From assembly GCA_947311815.1 (NCBI GenBank), contig CAMZMA010000246.1:1-24260 (forward strand): a stretch of 24,260 bases of DNA. Reading direction: 5' to 3'. A model generated the notes under the pieces. That model was given only the letters and a program-made list of their open reading frames with translations, was not told the origin of the DNA and searched no databases. Made by a program: the position numbers and the translations under genes. Shown here piece after piece: positions 1 through 6,859 of this stretch; positions within the stretch are counted from its first letter, which is position 1; each line of letters begins with the position of its first letter. This DNA comes from an uncultured Flavobacteriaceae bacterium (GTDB lineage: Bacteria; Bacteroidota; Bacteroidia; Flavobacteriales; Flavobacteriaceae).

Positions 1-1
1 C

Positions 2-118
2 ATCAAAAGTATTGAAACAAAGCTAAATAATAGACCCAGAAAACGTCTTAACTTTGAAAATCCTATATTTGCAATGGAAAAATTATTGTTTAACCAAACT
101 GTCGCGTTTATGAGTTGA
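2..118 (+). CDS. IS30-family transposase, C-terminal end (cut by window edge)
   Basis: An open frame from base 2 to a TGA at 116-118 gives 38 residues with the RPRKRLNFENP block followed by AMEKLLFNQTVAFMS. This matches the extreme C-terminus of IS30-family DDE transposases, where an 'N-RPRK-L-F-P' block is followed by a short helix and a hydrophobic 'VA' end. Only the tail lies in the window, so I cannot say whether the element is intact. The terminal inverted repeat should lie just after the stop, around 119-130, but its partner is outside the window. Its 3' end overlaps a minus-strand gene fragment, suggesting insertion into that gene. The family call rests on motif recall only. Confidence 0.72.
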   Translation: MKSIETKLNNRPRKRLNFENPIFAMEKLLFNQTVAFMS

Positions 119-176
119 ATTCAGCCTTTAAAAAATCTAAACTTTCTAAAACTGGTGTTTTTACTGTTTTTTCCAT
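108..176 (-). pseudogene. 5' fragment of an unknown gene, broken by the IS30 end
   Basis: On the minus strand an ATG at 176-174 opens a 22-codon frame (MEKTVKTPVLESLDFLKAEF then NS) that stops at 110-108, inside the IS30 transposase end. The composition looks like a genuine protein start, and the stop is reached only after entering the IS sequence. The simplest reading is a gene whose downstream part was displaced by the insertion. It begins two bases after the TGA of the upstream minus-strand frame (181-179), a spacing typical of coupled operon genes. Function is unknown. It could instead be a chance frame. Confidence 0.35.
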
Positions 177-178
177 TA

Positions 179-518
179 TCAAATATACAAAAATCTGCTA
201 TAGCCTTTATCACTCTTATACTCTTCGGCACAACACATAAGCATCCAAGAGGGTACTAAATCTAAAATTTGGTGAATAAGAGGAGTGTTTGTCGTTTTTG
301 TTTCGCTTGGAGAGTCCCATAAATTGTATTTTTTGTTTGCAAACCAAAGACACGGATTCTTAGGCTATTTTAAAATTGAAACTTTCGGATAGTTGTGATT
401 TTTTTAATAACGTATTGTACTCTTTTTCTAAATTTTCTAATTGATTGATGAGAACACCTTCTTTAGGTTCTTTGCTTGTTTTAGTTGATACAAACAAAAC
501 ACTTATAAGGTTATTTGT
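179..518 (-). pseudogene. Frameshifted coding remnant of unknown function
   Basis: Two minus-strand frames follow one another. The first is open from the tRNA-Ala edge to a TAA at 362-360 and reads a charged, coiled-coil-like stretch (INQLENLEKEYNTLLKKSQL). The second is open from 364 to a TGA at 181-179, reads KNPCLWFANKKYNLW then PLIHQILDLVPSW, and ends KSDKGYSRFLYI. The frames meet within a few bases, as expected for one protein broken by a single-base indel. There is no ATG start, so the 5' end is missing or uses a rare start. The 'QILDLVP...SDKGYSRF' part faintly resembles the N-terminal domain of IS4-type transposases, but I do not trust that. The rest of 119-517 holds nothing else I can identify. 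Confidence 0.35.
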
Positions 519-591
519 GGAGCATATCGGATTCGAACCGATGACCTTTACGCTGCCAGCGTAACGTTCTAGCCAACTGAACTAATGCCCC
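518..591 (-). tRNA. tRNA-Ala (anticodon GGC)
   Basis: The reverse complement folds as a 74-nt tRNA. The acceptor GGGGCAT pairs with ATGCTCC (one G-U), with discriminator A73. The anticodon stem TTACG/CGTAA encloses the loop CTGGCAG, giving anticodon GGC, and the T arm contains GGTTCGAATCC. CCA is not encoded. The mature 5' end is only six bases after the stop codon of the universal stress protein gene on the same strand, so the two may share a transcript. Confidence 0.95.
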
Positions 592-597
592 AAAATG

Positions 598-1392
598 TTA
601 ATCATTACCACATAAAACTAATAGCGGAATATTACAATAAAATTCAGATTTTAAAACCGTATTTTTTGCCCATAATTTTTTAAAGAAACCTCTTTTTCGT
701 CTAAAAACACATAATAAATCTGGGTTATTAGATTGAAAATGCTCTAAAACACCTTGATAAGTGGTGGCATTTTCGGTAGTTGTTAATTTGTTTTTTATTT
801 CTTGTAAATCTTTGTCTAAAACAAGATCTTCTTCTTTAAAACCAGGTGTTTTTACCAATAACAAATTGGCAGAAGTTTTAAAAGTATTTAAAAGAGTAAG
901 CAATGGTTGTAATACATTTTTTTTATGAATCACACCCGATTTAAAAGCAATTAACGCCTTTTTAAACGGAGAAAACTGATACCCGTTTGGTACAATTAAA
1001 ACAGGTATTTCGGTTTGTTTTACAATACTTCCAGAAGTATTTCCTAAAAAAACTTCATCTTTTATCGAGTTGCTTTTCGGGCCTACAACCACTAAATCAA
1101 TTCTTAATTCTTTATCAACCGCTTGTATACTATCTAGTACGCTTCCTTTTGCCGATATCAACTTAATATCTACCTCTTTTGTGTCAACATTTGCAATTAC
1201 AGAACGTAAATATAGTTTTGTTTCTCGTTGCATAAAACCATCCATATTTACCATGGTTCCCGCTTTTGCATACATATTGTACGCTCTAAAAACAAAAACG
1301 GTTGCATCTATTTCTTGTGCTAAATTAATTGCGTATTGTAAAGTGTTTGGTGCGTTATCAGAAGATCCAATAGGTACGATAATATGTTTCAT
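598..1392 (-). CDS. Universal stress protein, two-domain UspA type
   Basis: A 264-residue protein starting MKHIIVPIGSSDNAPNTLQYA, the usual first strand and helix of UspA folds. Near residues 101-138 lies VVVGPKSNS...FLGNTSGSIVKQTEIPVLIVP, the equivalent of the nucleotide-binding loop (usual form G-x2-G-x9-G-S/T), here loosened. The length and a second, weaker alpha/beta segment after about residue 145 fit the tandem-Usp form common in Flavobacteria. Such proteins are cytoplasmic stress or growth-arrest factors, often ATP-binding. It has its own promoter (TATTTTTG, minus strand, 1448-1441), is divergent from the MATE gene, and ends six bases before tRNA-Ala. The second half is too divergent to judge whether it binds nucleotide. 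Confidence 0.85.
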   Translation of the reverse strand: MKHIIVPIGSSDNAPNTLQYAINLAQEIDATVFVFRAYNMYAKAGTMVNMDGFMQRETKLYLRSVIANVDTKEVDIKLISAKGSVLDSIQAVDKELRIDLVVVGPKSNSIKDEVFLGNTSGSIVKQTEIPVLIVPNGYQFSPFKKALIAFKSGVIHKKNVLQPLLTLLNTFKTSANLLLVKTPGFKEEDLVLDKDLQEIKNKLTTTENATTYQGVLEHFQSNNPDLLCVFRRKRGFFKKLWAKNTVLKSEFYCNIPLLVLCGND

Positions 1393-1440
1393 ATTCCTTA
1401 GTTTTTTTGAAAGAGTAAATTACATAAATTTTATGAACTA

Positions 1441-1448
1441 CAAAAATA
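1441..1448 (-). promoter_or_regulatory. Bacteroidetes -7 element for the usp gene
   Basis: The minus strand reads TATTTTTG, a perfect TAnnTTTG, about 49 bases before the ATG at 1392. No clear TTG lies at -33. Predicted transcription start is near 1434. Confidence 0.55.
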
Positions 1449-1547
1449 CATTTTTTTTGGGTGTTACCAGAGGTCGGGTCTTACATTATATCTTTTTCTC
1501 GTGCCTCACAAAAGGATGCCATTTCAACCCCTAACACAAATTCTTAC

Positions 1548-1555
1548 TACCTTTG
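1548..1555 (+). promoter_or_regulatory. Bacteroidetes -7 element for the MATE gene
   Basis: TACCTTTG fits TAnnTTTG and lies 29 bases before the GTG start at 1585, giving an expected leader of about 20 nt. No good -33 TTG is visible. Confidence 0.5.
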
Positions 1556-1584
1556 TGCTTTTATAGAAAAAAACAACATAAAAA

Positions 1585-2919
1585 GTGCCCCAAGAATTCA
1601 GTTTTAAAAACATAAATAAACTTGCAATTCCTGCTTTAATTGCGGGTATTGCAGAACCTGTTTTGTCTATTACAGATACTGCAATTGTTGGAAACATGAA
1701 TGTAAATGCTACCGAAAGTTTAGCAGCGGTTGGTATTGTAGGCGCTTTTATTTCTATGTTGGTGTGGGTTTTCGGACAAACACGAAGTGCCATTTCATCC
1801 ATCGTTTCTCAATATGTAGGCGCCAATAAATTAGATGAAATAAAAACATTACCAGCACAAGCCATTTTTATCATTGTTGTGCTAAGTGTAATGGTACTAG
1901 CAATTACGTATCCGTTTGCCGATACTATTTTTAGGTTTTACAATGCATCAGACCTTATTTTAAACTACAGCGTATCGTATTATAAAATTAGAATTTTTGG
2001 TTTTCCGTTTTCGCTTTTTGTTTTTGCTATTTTCGGTACTTTTAGAGGGTTGCAAAATACGTTTTACCCAATGATTATTGCTATAACAGGCGCAATTGTA
2101 AACATTGTTTTAGATATTGTTTTTGTTTATGGAATAGAAGGGTTTATACCGCCAATGCACATAAAAGGAGCTGCGTATGCAAGTGTTGCTGCGCAAATTA
2201 CTATGGCAATTATTTCCGTTGTTTTATTGATGAAAAAAACGTCTATTTCTTTAAAAATAGTGCTGCCTTTTCATCCAGAAATTAAAAGATTAAGTATGAT
2301 GATTCTCAATCTTTTTATCAGAACAATTGCTTTAAATATTGCGCTTTATTTTGGTACATCCTATGCAACTGCCTACGGAAACGAATATATTGCTGCCTAT
2401 ACTATTGGTTTAAATATTTGGTTTTTAGGCGCATTTATGATTGATGGGTACTCAAGCGCAGGAAATATTCTTTCAGGGAAGTTGTTAGGTGCTAAACACT
2501 ATAAAAAATTAATTTTACTGAGTAAAAAACTCACCATTTATGGTTTGGTAACAGGTAGTGTTTTGGCACTTGTCGGGTTTGTTTTTTACAATTCGATAGG
2601 AAGAGTTTTTACTAAAGAACCCGAGGTTTTACATCAATTTTATGTTGTTTTTTGGATTGTTTTAGCAATGCAACCTCTTTGTGCTATTACATTTATTTTT
2701 GACGGAATGTTTAAAGGTATGGGAGAAATGAAATATTTACGAAACCTCCTCATCTTTTCAACAGGATTGGTTTTTGTACCTACTCTCTTAATTTTAGATC
2801 GTTATGATTACAAGTTACACGCCATTTGGATTACTTTTACGCTTTGGATTATCGCTCGTGGATTGCCACTTGTGCTAAAATTTAGACGAAAATTTTTACC
2901 CCTTGCTCAAAAAGAGTAA
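1585..2919 (+). CDS. MATE family (multidrug/toxin extrusion) transporter
   Basis: A 444-residue polytopic inner-membrane protein with about 12 hydrophobic segments. The N-terminus NKLAIPALIAGIAEPVLS, followed by DTAIVGN, is the conserved first membrane segment of MATE exporters of the DinF-like branch. These exchange Na+ or H+ for organic cations or other toxic compounds. The second half repeats the topology (region around AAYTIGLNIWFLGAFMIDGY), as expected for two six-helix halves. Start is GTG at 1585, chosen because it gives the family N-terminus and no ATG lies between the promoter and the first helix. The stop codon overlaps the -7 element for the next gene. Substrate cannot be told from sequence. 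Confidence 0.9.
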   Translation: MPQEFSFKNINKLAIPALIAGIAEPVLSITDTAIVGNMNVNATESLAAVGIVGAFISMLVWVFGQTRSAISSIVSQYVGANKLDEIKTLPAQAIFIIVVLSVMVLAITYPFADTIFRFYNASDLILNYSVSYYKIRIFGFPFSLFVFAIFGTFRGLQNTFYPMIIAITGAIVNIVLDIVFVYGIEGFIPPMHIKGAAYASVAAQITMAIISVVLLMKKTSISLKIVLPFHPEIKRLSMMILNLFIRTIALNIALYFGTSYATAYGNEYIAAYTIGLNIWFLGAFMIDGYSSAGNILSGKLLGAKHYKKLILLSKKLTIYGLVTGSVLALVGFVFYNSIGRVFTKEPEVLHQFYVVFWIVLAMQPLCAITFIFDGMFKGMGEMKYLRNLLIFSTGLVFVPTLLILDRYDYKLHAIWITFTLWIIARGLPLVLKFRRKFLPLAQKE

Positions 2920-2924
2920 CTTTG
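2917..2924 (+). promoter_or_regulatory. -7 element overlapping the MATE stop codon
   Basis: TAACTTTG is a perfect TAnnTTTG; its first three bases are the TAA stop of the MATE gene. It predicts transcription start near 2931, after a possible TTG start at 2922-2924 and before the ATG at 2940. This argues for the ATG as the start of the next gene. Confidence 0.45.
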
Positions 2925-2939
2925 AAAAAATCATTTTTT

Positions 2940-3713
2940 ATGACCACAAACAGGCTCAACGGAAGTTTATACACAAACATTAATAACAAGATAGCTACGG
3001 TAGAATTTGGGCATCCTGCAAGCAACTCTTTTCCGAGTGAATTGTTAGACCGACTTACCAAAGAATTACAAGCCTTATCTAATAATAATGACGTAGCTGT
3101 TATTGTATTAAAATCTGAAGGCGACCGCGCTTTTTGTGCAGGTGCTTCTTTTGATGAATTACTGGCGATTTCTAATCTAGAACAAGGAAAACAATTTTTT
3201 AGTGGTTTTGCTAATGTTATCAATGCAATGCGAACTTGTAAAAAACTAATTATTGGGCGAATTCAAGGAAAAGCTGTAGGCGGAGGTGTTGGTTTAGCTG
3301 CTGCGTGCGATTATGTTTTAGCAACGGATAATGCAGCCATAAAATTATCTGAATTAACCATTGGTATTGGTCCTTTTGTCATAGCTCCTGCGGTAGAACG
3401 TAAAATGGGTGTTGCTGGTTTAGCAGAATTAACTTTAGCGGCAACCGAATGGAAAAACGCTTATTGGGCAAAAGAAAAAGGTTTGTACGCTAAAGTGTTT
3501 GAAACGATAAAAGAACTCGACTCAGAAGTTAATTTTTTAGCAAATAAACTAGCTTCTTACCATCCTGAAGCGTTGCTTCAAATGAAAAAAACCTTGTGGA
3601 AAAACACCGAAAACTGGGATACTCTTTTAACTGAAAGAGCGACCATTTCGGGCAAATTAGTGTTGTCAGATTTTACAAAAAATGCCTTACAAAAATTTAA
3701 AAAACATGAGTAA
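2940..3713 (+). CDS. Enoyl-CoA hydratase/isomerase (crotonase) family protein
   Basis: A 257-residue crotonase-fold protein. Oxyanion-hole segments are visible at FCAGASFDEL (about 65-74) and GGGVGLAAACD (about 114-124), and a glutamate at the usual second catalytic position lies in LSELTIGIGP (E138). The family hydrates enoyl-CoA or isomerises/cleaves related acyl-CoA thioesters. Within Bacteroidetes a methylglutaconyl-CoA hydratase role in leucine breakdown is one possibility, but substrate cannot be fixed from sequence. I chose ATG 2940 over TTG 2922 because the TTG lies in the promoter motif. The last codons overlap the start of queD by eight bases, so the two are probably translated from one mRNA. 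Confidence 0.85.
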   Translation: MTTNRLNGSLYTNINNKIATVEFGHPASNSFPSELLDRLTKELQALSNNNDVAVIVLKSEGDRAFCAGASFDELLAISNLEQGKQFFSGFANVINAMRTCKKLIIGRIQGKAVGGGVGLAAACDYVLATDNAAIKLSELTIGIGPFVIAPAVERKMGVAGLAELTLAATEWKNAYWAKEKGLYAKVFETIKELDSEVNFLANKLASYHPEALLQMKKTLWKNTENWDTLLTERATISGKLVLSDFTKNALQKFKKHE

Positions 3714-4167
3714 TATTAGAATTACCAAACAATTTAATTTCGAAACAGGTCATGCATTATACGGTTATGACGGAAAATGCAGAAATGTACACGGACACAG
3801 TTATAAACTTTCGGTTACCGTTATTGGGCAGCCAATTACCGATGCTTCTCATGTAAAATTCGGAATGGTTATCGATTTTTCTGATCTAAAAAAGATTGTA
3901 AAAGAAGAAATTGTAGATGTTTTTGATCATGCAACTGTTTTTAATAAAAATACACCTCATGTAGAATTGGCAAAAGAATTATCGGACAGAGGGCATCATG
4001 TTATTTTGGTGGATTATCAGCCAACTAGCGAAATGATGATTATCGATTTTGCTAAAAAAATTCAGCTTCGTTTGCCTAAAAAAATTCAATTATTTTCATT
4101 AAAATTACAAGAAACAGATTCTTCTTTTGCAGAATGGTTTGCGAGTGATAATAGGAGTTTTTTATAA
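3706..4167 (+). CDS. queD: 6-carboxy-5,6,7,8-tetrahydropterin synthase / PTPS family
   Basis: A 153-residue 6-pyruvoyl-tetrahydropterin synthase family protein. Zinc ligands H16 (FETGHALYG), H29 and H31 (NVHGHSYKL) and the catalytic cysteine C25 (GKCRNVHGH) are all in place. So are the downstream DHATVFNK motif and the glutamate in QETDSSFAEW. QueD makes 6-carboxytetrahydropterin from dihydroneopterin triphosphate for queuosine (tRNA wobble base) and deazapurine synthesis; the bacterial CxxxHGH arrangement fits that role better than biopterin synthesis. ATG 3706 gives the family N-terminus and overlaps the crotonase stop; an upstream ATG at 3682 would add eight unconserved residues. It converges on pth with 24 bases between stops and no clear terminator. 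Confidence 0.9.
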   Translation: MSNIRITKQFNFETGHALYGYDGKCRNVHGHSYKLSVTVIGQPITDASHVKFGMVIDFSDLKKIVKEEIVDVFDHATVFNKNTPHVELAKELSDRGHHVILVDYQPTSEMMIIDFAKKIQLRLPKKIQLFSLKLQETDSSFAEWFASDNRSFL

Positions 4168-4191
4168 GTTTTTTCTGCTTTTTCAAAAATA

Positions 4192-4821
4192 TTACTTCCC
4201 ATTAAAGGCATTCATCGTATTGTTTAAACCTGCCGTACCAAAAGAAATAATGGCATTTATAGCTACAGGAATTCGTTCAATAAGCATACTTTCTTCTTCT
4301 TTGTTCCAATCGCTTAAAACAAAATCTACTTGTCGTCCTTTTGAGTAATTTGCACCTACACCAAATCTAAAACGAGGGTATTTATTGGTGTTTAATTTTT
4401 CTTGAATGTCTTTTAGCCCGTTGTGTCCGCCATCACTTCCTTTGGCTTTTATTCTAATAGTGCCAAAATCTATATTGATATCATCTGTAATAACTAAGAT
4501 GTTTTCTATGGATATTTTTTCTTTTTGCATCCAATATTTTACTGCTTTTCCGCTTAAATTCATATAAGTAGATGGTTTTAGTAAAACAAATGTTCGTCCT
4601 TTATGCCTAAATTTAGCAATATCGCCCAGTTTTTCAGTTTCAAAAGTAGTTTTGTATTCTTTTGCTAGTGCATCTATTATTTTAAACCCGATATTGTGGC
4701 GTGTGTTGGTGTATTTATCACCTATATTTCCTAATCCGATGATTAAAAATTTCTTCATGGTGTCTTCTTTTTGAGCGGTTTTTTTTCCGAATAATGTAAG
4801 AAAGAAATTACGAAAATTCAT
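4192..4821 (-). CDS. pth: Peptidyl-tRNA hydrolase
   Basis: A 209-residue protein whose conserved body begins at residue 22 (MKKFLIIGLGNIGDKY). The catalytic histidine is in NTRHNIGF (H42 in this numbering), with PSTYMNLSG, a DDINIDFG aspartate segment and GSDGGHNGL downstream, all typical of Pth. The enzyme releases peptides from prematurely dropped peptidyl-tRNA and is essential for translation. The upstream ATG at 4821 adds 21 residues with a short amphipathic start (MNFRNFFLTLFGKK). The internal ATG at 4758 gives the classical length of 188 residues. I keep the longer form but cannot exclude the shorter one. Downstream it converges on queD; upstream lies an inverted-repeat element. Confidence 0.93.
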   Translation of the reverse strand: MNFRNFFLTLFGKKTAQKEDTMKKFLIIGLGNIGDKYTNTRHNIGFKIIDALAKEYKTTFETEKLGDIAKFRHKGRTFVLLKPSTYMNLSGKAVKYWMQKEKISIENILVITDDINIDFGTIRIKAKGSDGGHNGLKDIQEKLNTNKYPRFRFGVGANYSKGRQVDFVLSDWNKEEESMLIERIPVAINAIISFGTAGLNNTMNAFNGK

Positions 4822-4837
4822 ATCGCTAAAATACTAA

Positions 4838-4967
4838 AAACCTGAGTTCGACTTAAGAAAAAATTAGAAAACAATTTTTTAAAGGAACTCGTTTCTCTAA
4901 AAAATTGTAGCTCACATCTCACGTATTTATTGAGTTTTTACTTCGATTCTTATATTGAACTCAGGTT
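4838..4967. repeat. 130-bp MITE-like inverted-repeat element
   Basis: The ends are inverted copies: 4838-4858 reads AACCTGAGTTCGACTTAAGA+A, and the reverse complement of 4947-4967 matches it at 18 of 21 positions, the outer 11 perfectly. Inside is a second perfect 11-bp inverted repeat (4871-4881 with 4898-4908), so the whole can fold as nested hairpins. It holds no gene. A related left end occurs at 18509-18529. It sits between pth and the rplY terminator. Confidence 0.65.
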
Positions 4968-4975
4968 AAAAATAA

Positions 4976-5003
4976 AAAAAGCGCTACAAAAGTAACGCTT
5001 TTT
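4976..5003 (-). terminator. Terminator of the prs-rplY unit
   Basis: AAAAAGCG and CGCTTTTT pair, extended by TAC/GTA across one mismatch, closing an AAAA loop. On the minus strand this is a hairpin ending in a U tract, 22 bases after the rplY stop. It is symmetrical enough to act in both directions. Confidence 0.75.
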
Positions 5004-5024
5004 AAAATTATGTTTTTGTAAAAA

Positions 5025-5645
5025 CTATTCTGCTGCTGGTGTAGCTTCTGCTGTTTCTGCTCCTTCTGTAGCTTCTTCAGTAGTTTCTTCATCCTCAGTA
5101 GCATTACGAGAAGTTCTAACTTGAACAACTACCGTATTGTCTGGGTGTAATAACGTACAGTTTCCTGCATCTATTTCGGTAACATATAATTTGCTTCCTA
5201 TTTTTAATTTAGAAATATCTGCATTTAAAAAATCTGGCAAATCACCTGGTAATGCTTTTACTCTTAATTTACGTTTAGGAAAACGTAAAGAACCTCCATT
5301 TAATACTCCAGGAGCACTTCCTACTAACACTACAGGAATACTCATGGTTACTTCTTTATCATCAAATAATTGATAAAAATCTACATGTAAAATTTTATCT
5401 GTTACTGGGTGAAATTGAATGTCTTGTAAAATGGCTGCATATTTTGCTCCGTCTAACTCAATCGTTGCAGTATATACGTTTGGAGTATATACTAGCTTGC
5501 TAAAAGCTAATTCTGGTGCAGAAAAGTGCACTGGTTTGTCTCCTCCGTACATAACGCAAGGAACCTGACCAGCATTACGTAAGGCTTTAGTTGCTACTTT
5601 ACCTACGCTTTCTCTTTGAGATCCGTTGATTGTAATTGATTTCAT
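5025..5645 (-). CDS. rplY: 50S ribosomal protein L25, CTC (long) form
   Basis: A 206-residue protein with the L25 domain first (MKSITINGSQRESVGKVATKALR, then PCVMYGGDKPVHF) and the CTC-type beta domain after it (about 95-185, including PVVLVGSAPGVLNGG). Long L25/CTC proteins bind 5S rRNA in the large subunit. The last 20 or so residues are an acidic Glu/Thr/Ala tail, common in this family in Bacteroidetes. It follows prs on the same strand with 24 bases between, so the two are likely cotranscribed, ending at the terminator around 4976-5003. Confidence 0.95.
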   Translation of the reverse strand: MKSITINGSQRESVGKVATKALRNAGQVPCVMYGGDKPVHFSAPELAFSKLVYTPNVYTATIELDGAKYAAILQDIQFHPVTDKILHVDFYQLFDDKEVTMSIPVVLVGSAPGVLNGGSLRFPKRKLRVKALPGDLPDFLNADISKLKIGSKLYVTEIDAGNCTLLHPDNTVVVQVRTSRNATEDEETTEEATEGAETAEATPAAE

Positions 5646-5669
5646 TACTTGTTTTTTGTTTATATTTAT

Positions 5670-6611
5670 TTACATTAAAAATTGTCCGCTAATCGATGTA
5701 TTGTCATGAACTTTGTGCATCACATCAGCGAATAAGGGCGCGCAAGTTACAACTTTTATTTTAGAAGTAACCTTTTTTAACGGAATAGTATCAGAAACTA
5801 TTAATTCTGTTAAACTAGAGTTTTCTATCTTTTCATAAGCGTTACCAGAAAGCACAGGATGTGTACACACTGCACGTACACTTAAAGCGCCTCTTTCCAT
5901 CATTAAATCTGCAGCATGTGCTAGTGTTCCGCCAGTATCTATCATATCATCAACCAAAATAACATGTTTACCGTTTACATCTCCAATCAATTCCATATGA
6001 GAAATAATATTGGCTTTTTTACGCTGTTTGTAGCAAATAACCACGTCTGATTCTAAATATTTAGAATATGCATAAGCTCTTTTAGATCCGCCCATATCTG
6101 GTGATGCTACTGTTAAATTTTCTAGTTGTAATGATTTTACGTAAGGTAAAAAGATGGTGGAAGCATATAAATGATCTACAGGTTTTTCGAAAAACCCTTG
6201 AATTTGATCTGCGTGTAAATCCATTGTCATAATACGAGTTGCGCCTGCTGCTTGTAATAAATTAGCGACTAATTTTGCGCCAATAGCTACTCTTGGTTTG
6301 TCTTTTCTGTCTTGACGCGCCCAACCAAAATAAGGGATAACTGCGGTAATATGTCTTGCTGATGCTCTTTTAGCGGCATCTAACATTAATAAAACCTCCA
6401 TTAAATTATCGGCACTTGGAAATGTAGAACCGATGATAAAAACGCGTCTTCCTCTTACTGATTCTTCGAAAGCGGGTTGAAATTCTCCGTCGCTAAAATG
6501 TGTTGTTTGTACTTTTCCTAGTTCTAATCCGTAGTTTTTGGCAATGTTTTTGGCTAATTCCATGCTTTGTGAGCATCCAAAAAGTTTTGGTGGTAAGTTA
6601 CTTGAAGGCAT
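5670..6611 (-). CDS. prs: Ribose-phosphate pyrophosphokinase (PRPP synthetase)
   Basis: A 313-residue class I PRPP synthetase of standard length. It makes PRPP from ribose-5-phosphate and ATP for purine, pyrimidine, histidine and NAD synthesis. Motifs seen: flexible-loop/ATP region FGWARQDRK (95-103), metal and ATP site DLHADQIQGFF (131-141), and PRPP-binding loop DDMIDTGGT (221-229). The start at 6611 matches the family N-terminus (PPKLFGCSQSMELA). A perfect TATTTTTG -7 box lies 38 bases upstream on the minus strand. It leads the prs-rplY unit and is divergent from tRNA-Leu. Confidence 0.97.
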   Translation of the reverse strand: MPSSNLPPKLFGCSQSMELAKNIAKNYGLELGKVQTTHFSDGEFQPAFEESVRGRRVFIIGSTFPSADNLMEVLLMLDAAKRASARHITAVIPYFGWARQDRKDKPRVAIGAKLVANLLQAAGATRIMTMDLHADQIQGFFEKPVDHLYASTIFLPYVKSLQLENLTVASPDMGGSKRAYAYSKYLESDVVICYKQRKKANIISHMELIGDVNGKHVILVDDMIDTGGTLAHAADLMMERGALSVRAVCTHPVLSGNAYEKIENSSLTELIVSDTIPLKKVTSKIKVVTCAPLFADVMHKVHDNTSISGQFLM

Positions 6612-6648
6612 TGAGTTGTGTTTTAGTTGTTTATATTGTTGTTGGTTG

Positions 6649-6656
6649 CAAAAATA
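6649..6656 (-). promoter_or_regulatory. Bacteroidetes -7 element for prs
   Basis: The minus strand reads TATTTTTG, matching TAnnTTTG, with predicted start near 6642 and a leader of about 30 nt. A -33 TTG is not evident. Confidence 0.6.
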
Positions 6657-6685
6657 GAATTATTTAAGGAGTTTGAAGTTTATTT

Positions 6686-6717
6686 TTGATGAAAACTAAA
6701 TTTATTTAGTAAATTTG
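6686..6717 (+). promoter_or_regulatory. Promoter of tRNA-Leu (TTG-N21-TAAATTTG)
   Basis: TTG at 6686-6688 and TAAATTTG at 6710-6717 are 21 bases apart, the spacing expected for the primary sigma factor of Bacteroidetes. The -7 element ends 20 bases before the mature tRNA. Confidence 0.7.
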
Positions 6718-6737
6718 CCAATATCTTCTACGAAGAA

Positions 6738-6819
6738 GCTCAAGTGGCGGAATTGGTAGACGCGCTGGATTCAAAATCCAGTTCTTTCGGGAGTGTGGGT
6801 TCGATTCCCACCTTGAGTA
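6738..6819 (+). tRNA. tRNA-Leu (anticodon CAA)
   Basis: An 82-nt class II tRNA. Acceptor GCTCAAG pairs with CTTGAGT (one G-U), discriminator A at 6819. The anticodon arm CTGGA/TCCAG holds the loop TTCAAAA, giving CAA, which reads UUG. A variable arm and a T arm with GGTTCGATTCC follow. CCA is not encoded. It has its own promoter and terminator, so it is a single-gene transcript. Confidence 0.95.
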
Positions 6820-6823
6820 CAGA

Positions 6824-6859
6824 AAACCCTTGTTAATCGTATGATTAACAAGGTTTTTT
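6824..6859 (+). terminator. Terminator after tRNA-Leu
   Basis: CCTTGTTAATC (6828-6838) and GATTAACAAGG (6843-6853) form a perfect 11-bp stem with a GTAT loop, followed by six T. A strong intrinsic terminator four bases after the tRNA. Confidence 0.9.

Noticed and set aside
1070..1534. Plus-strand 154-codon open frame opposite the usp gene
   Set aside because: It is antisense to a well-supported protein, has cysteine- and serine-rich shadow composition and no recognisable domain.
2922..2939. TTG start for the crotonase gene
   Set aside because: The TTG is part of a TAACTTTG promoter element; the ATG at 2940 is in frame and fits the family.
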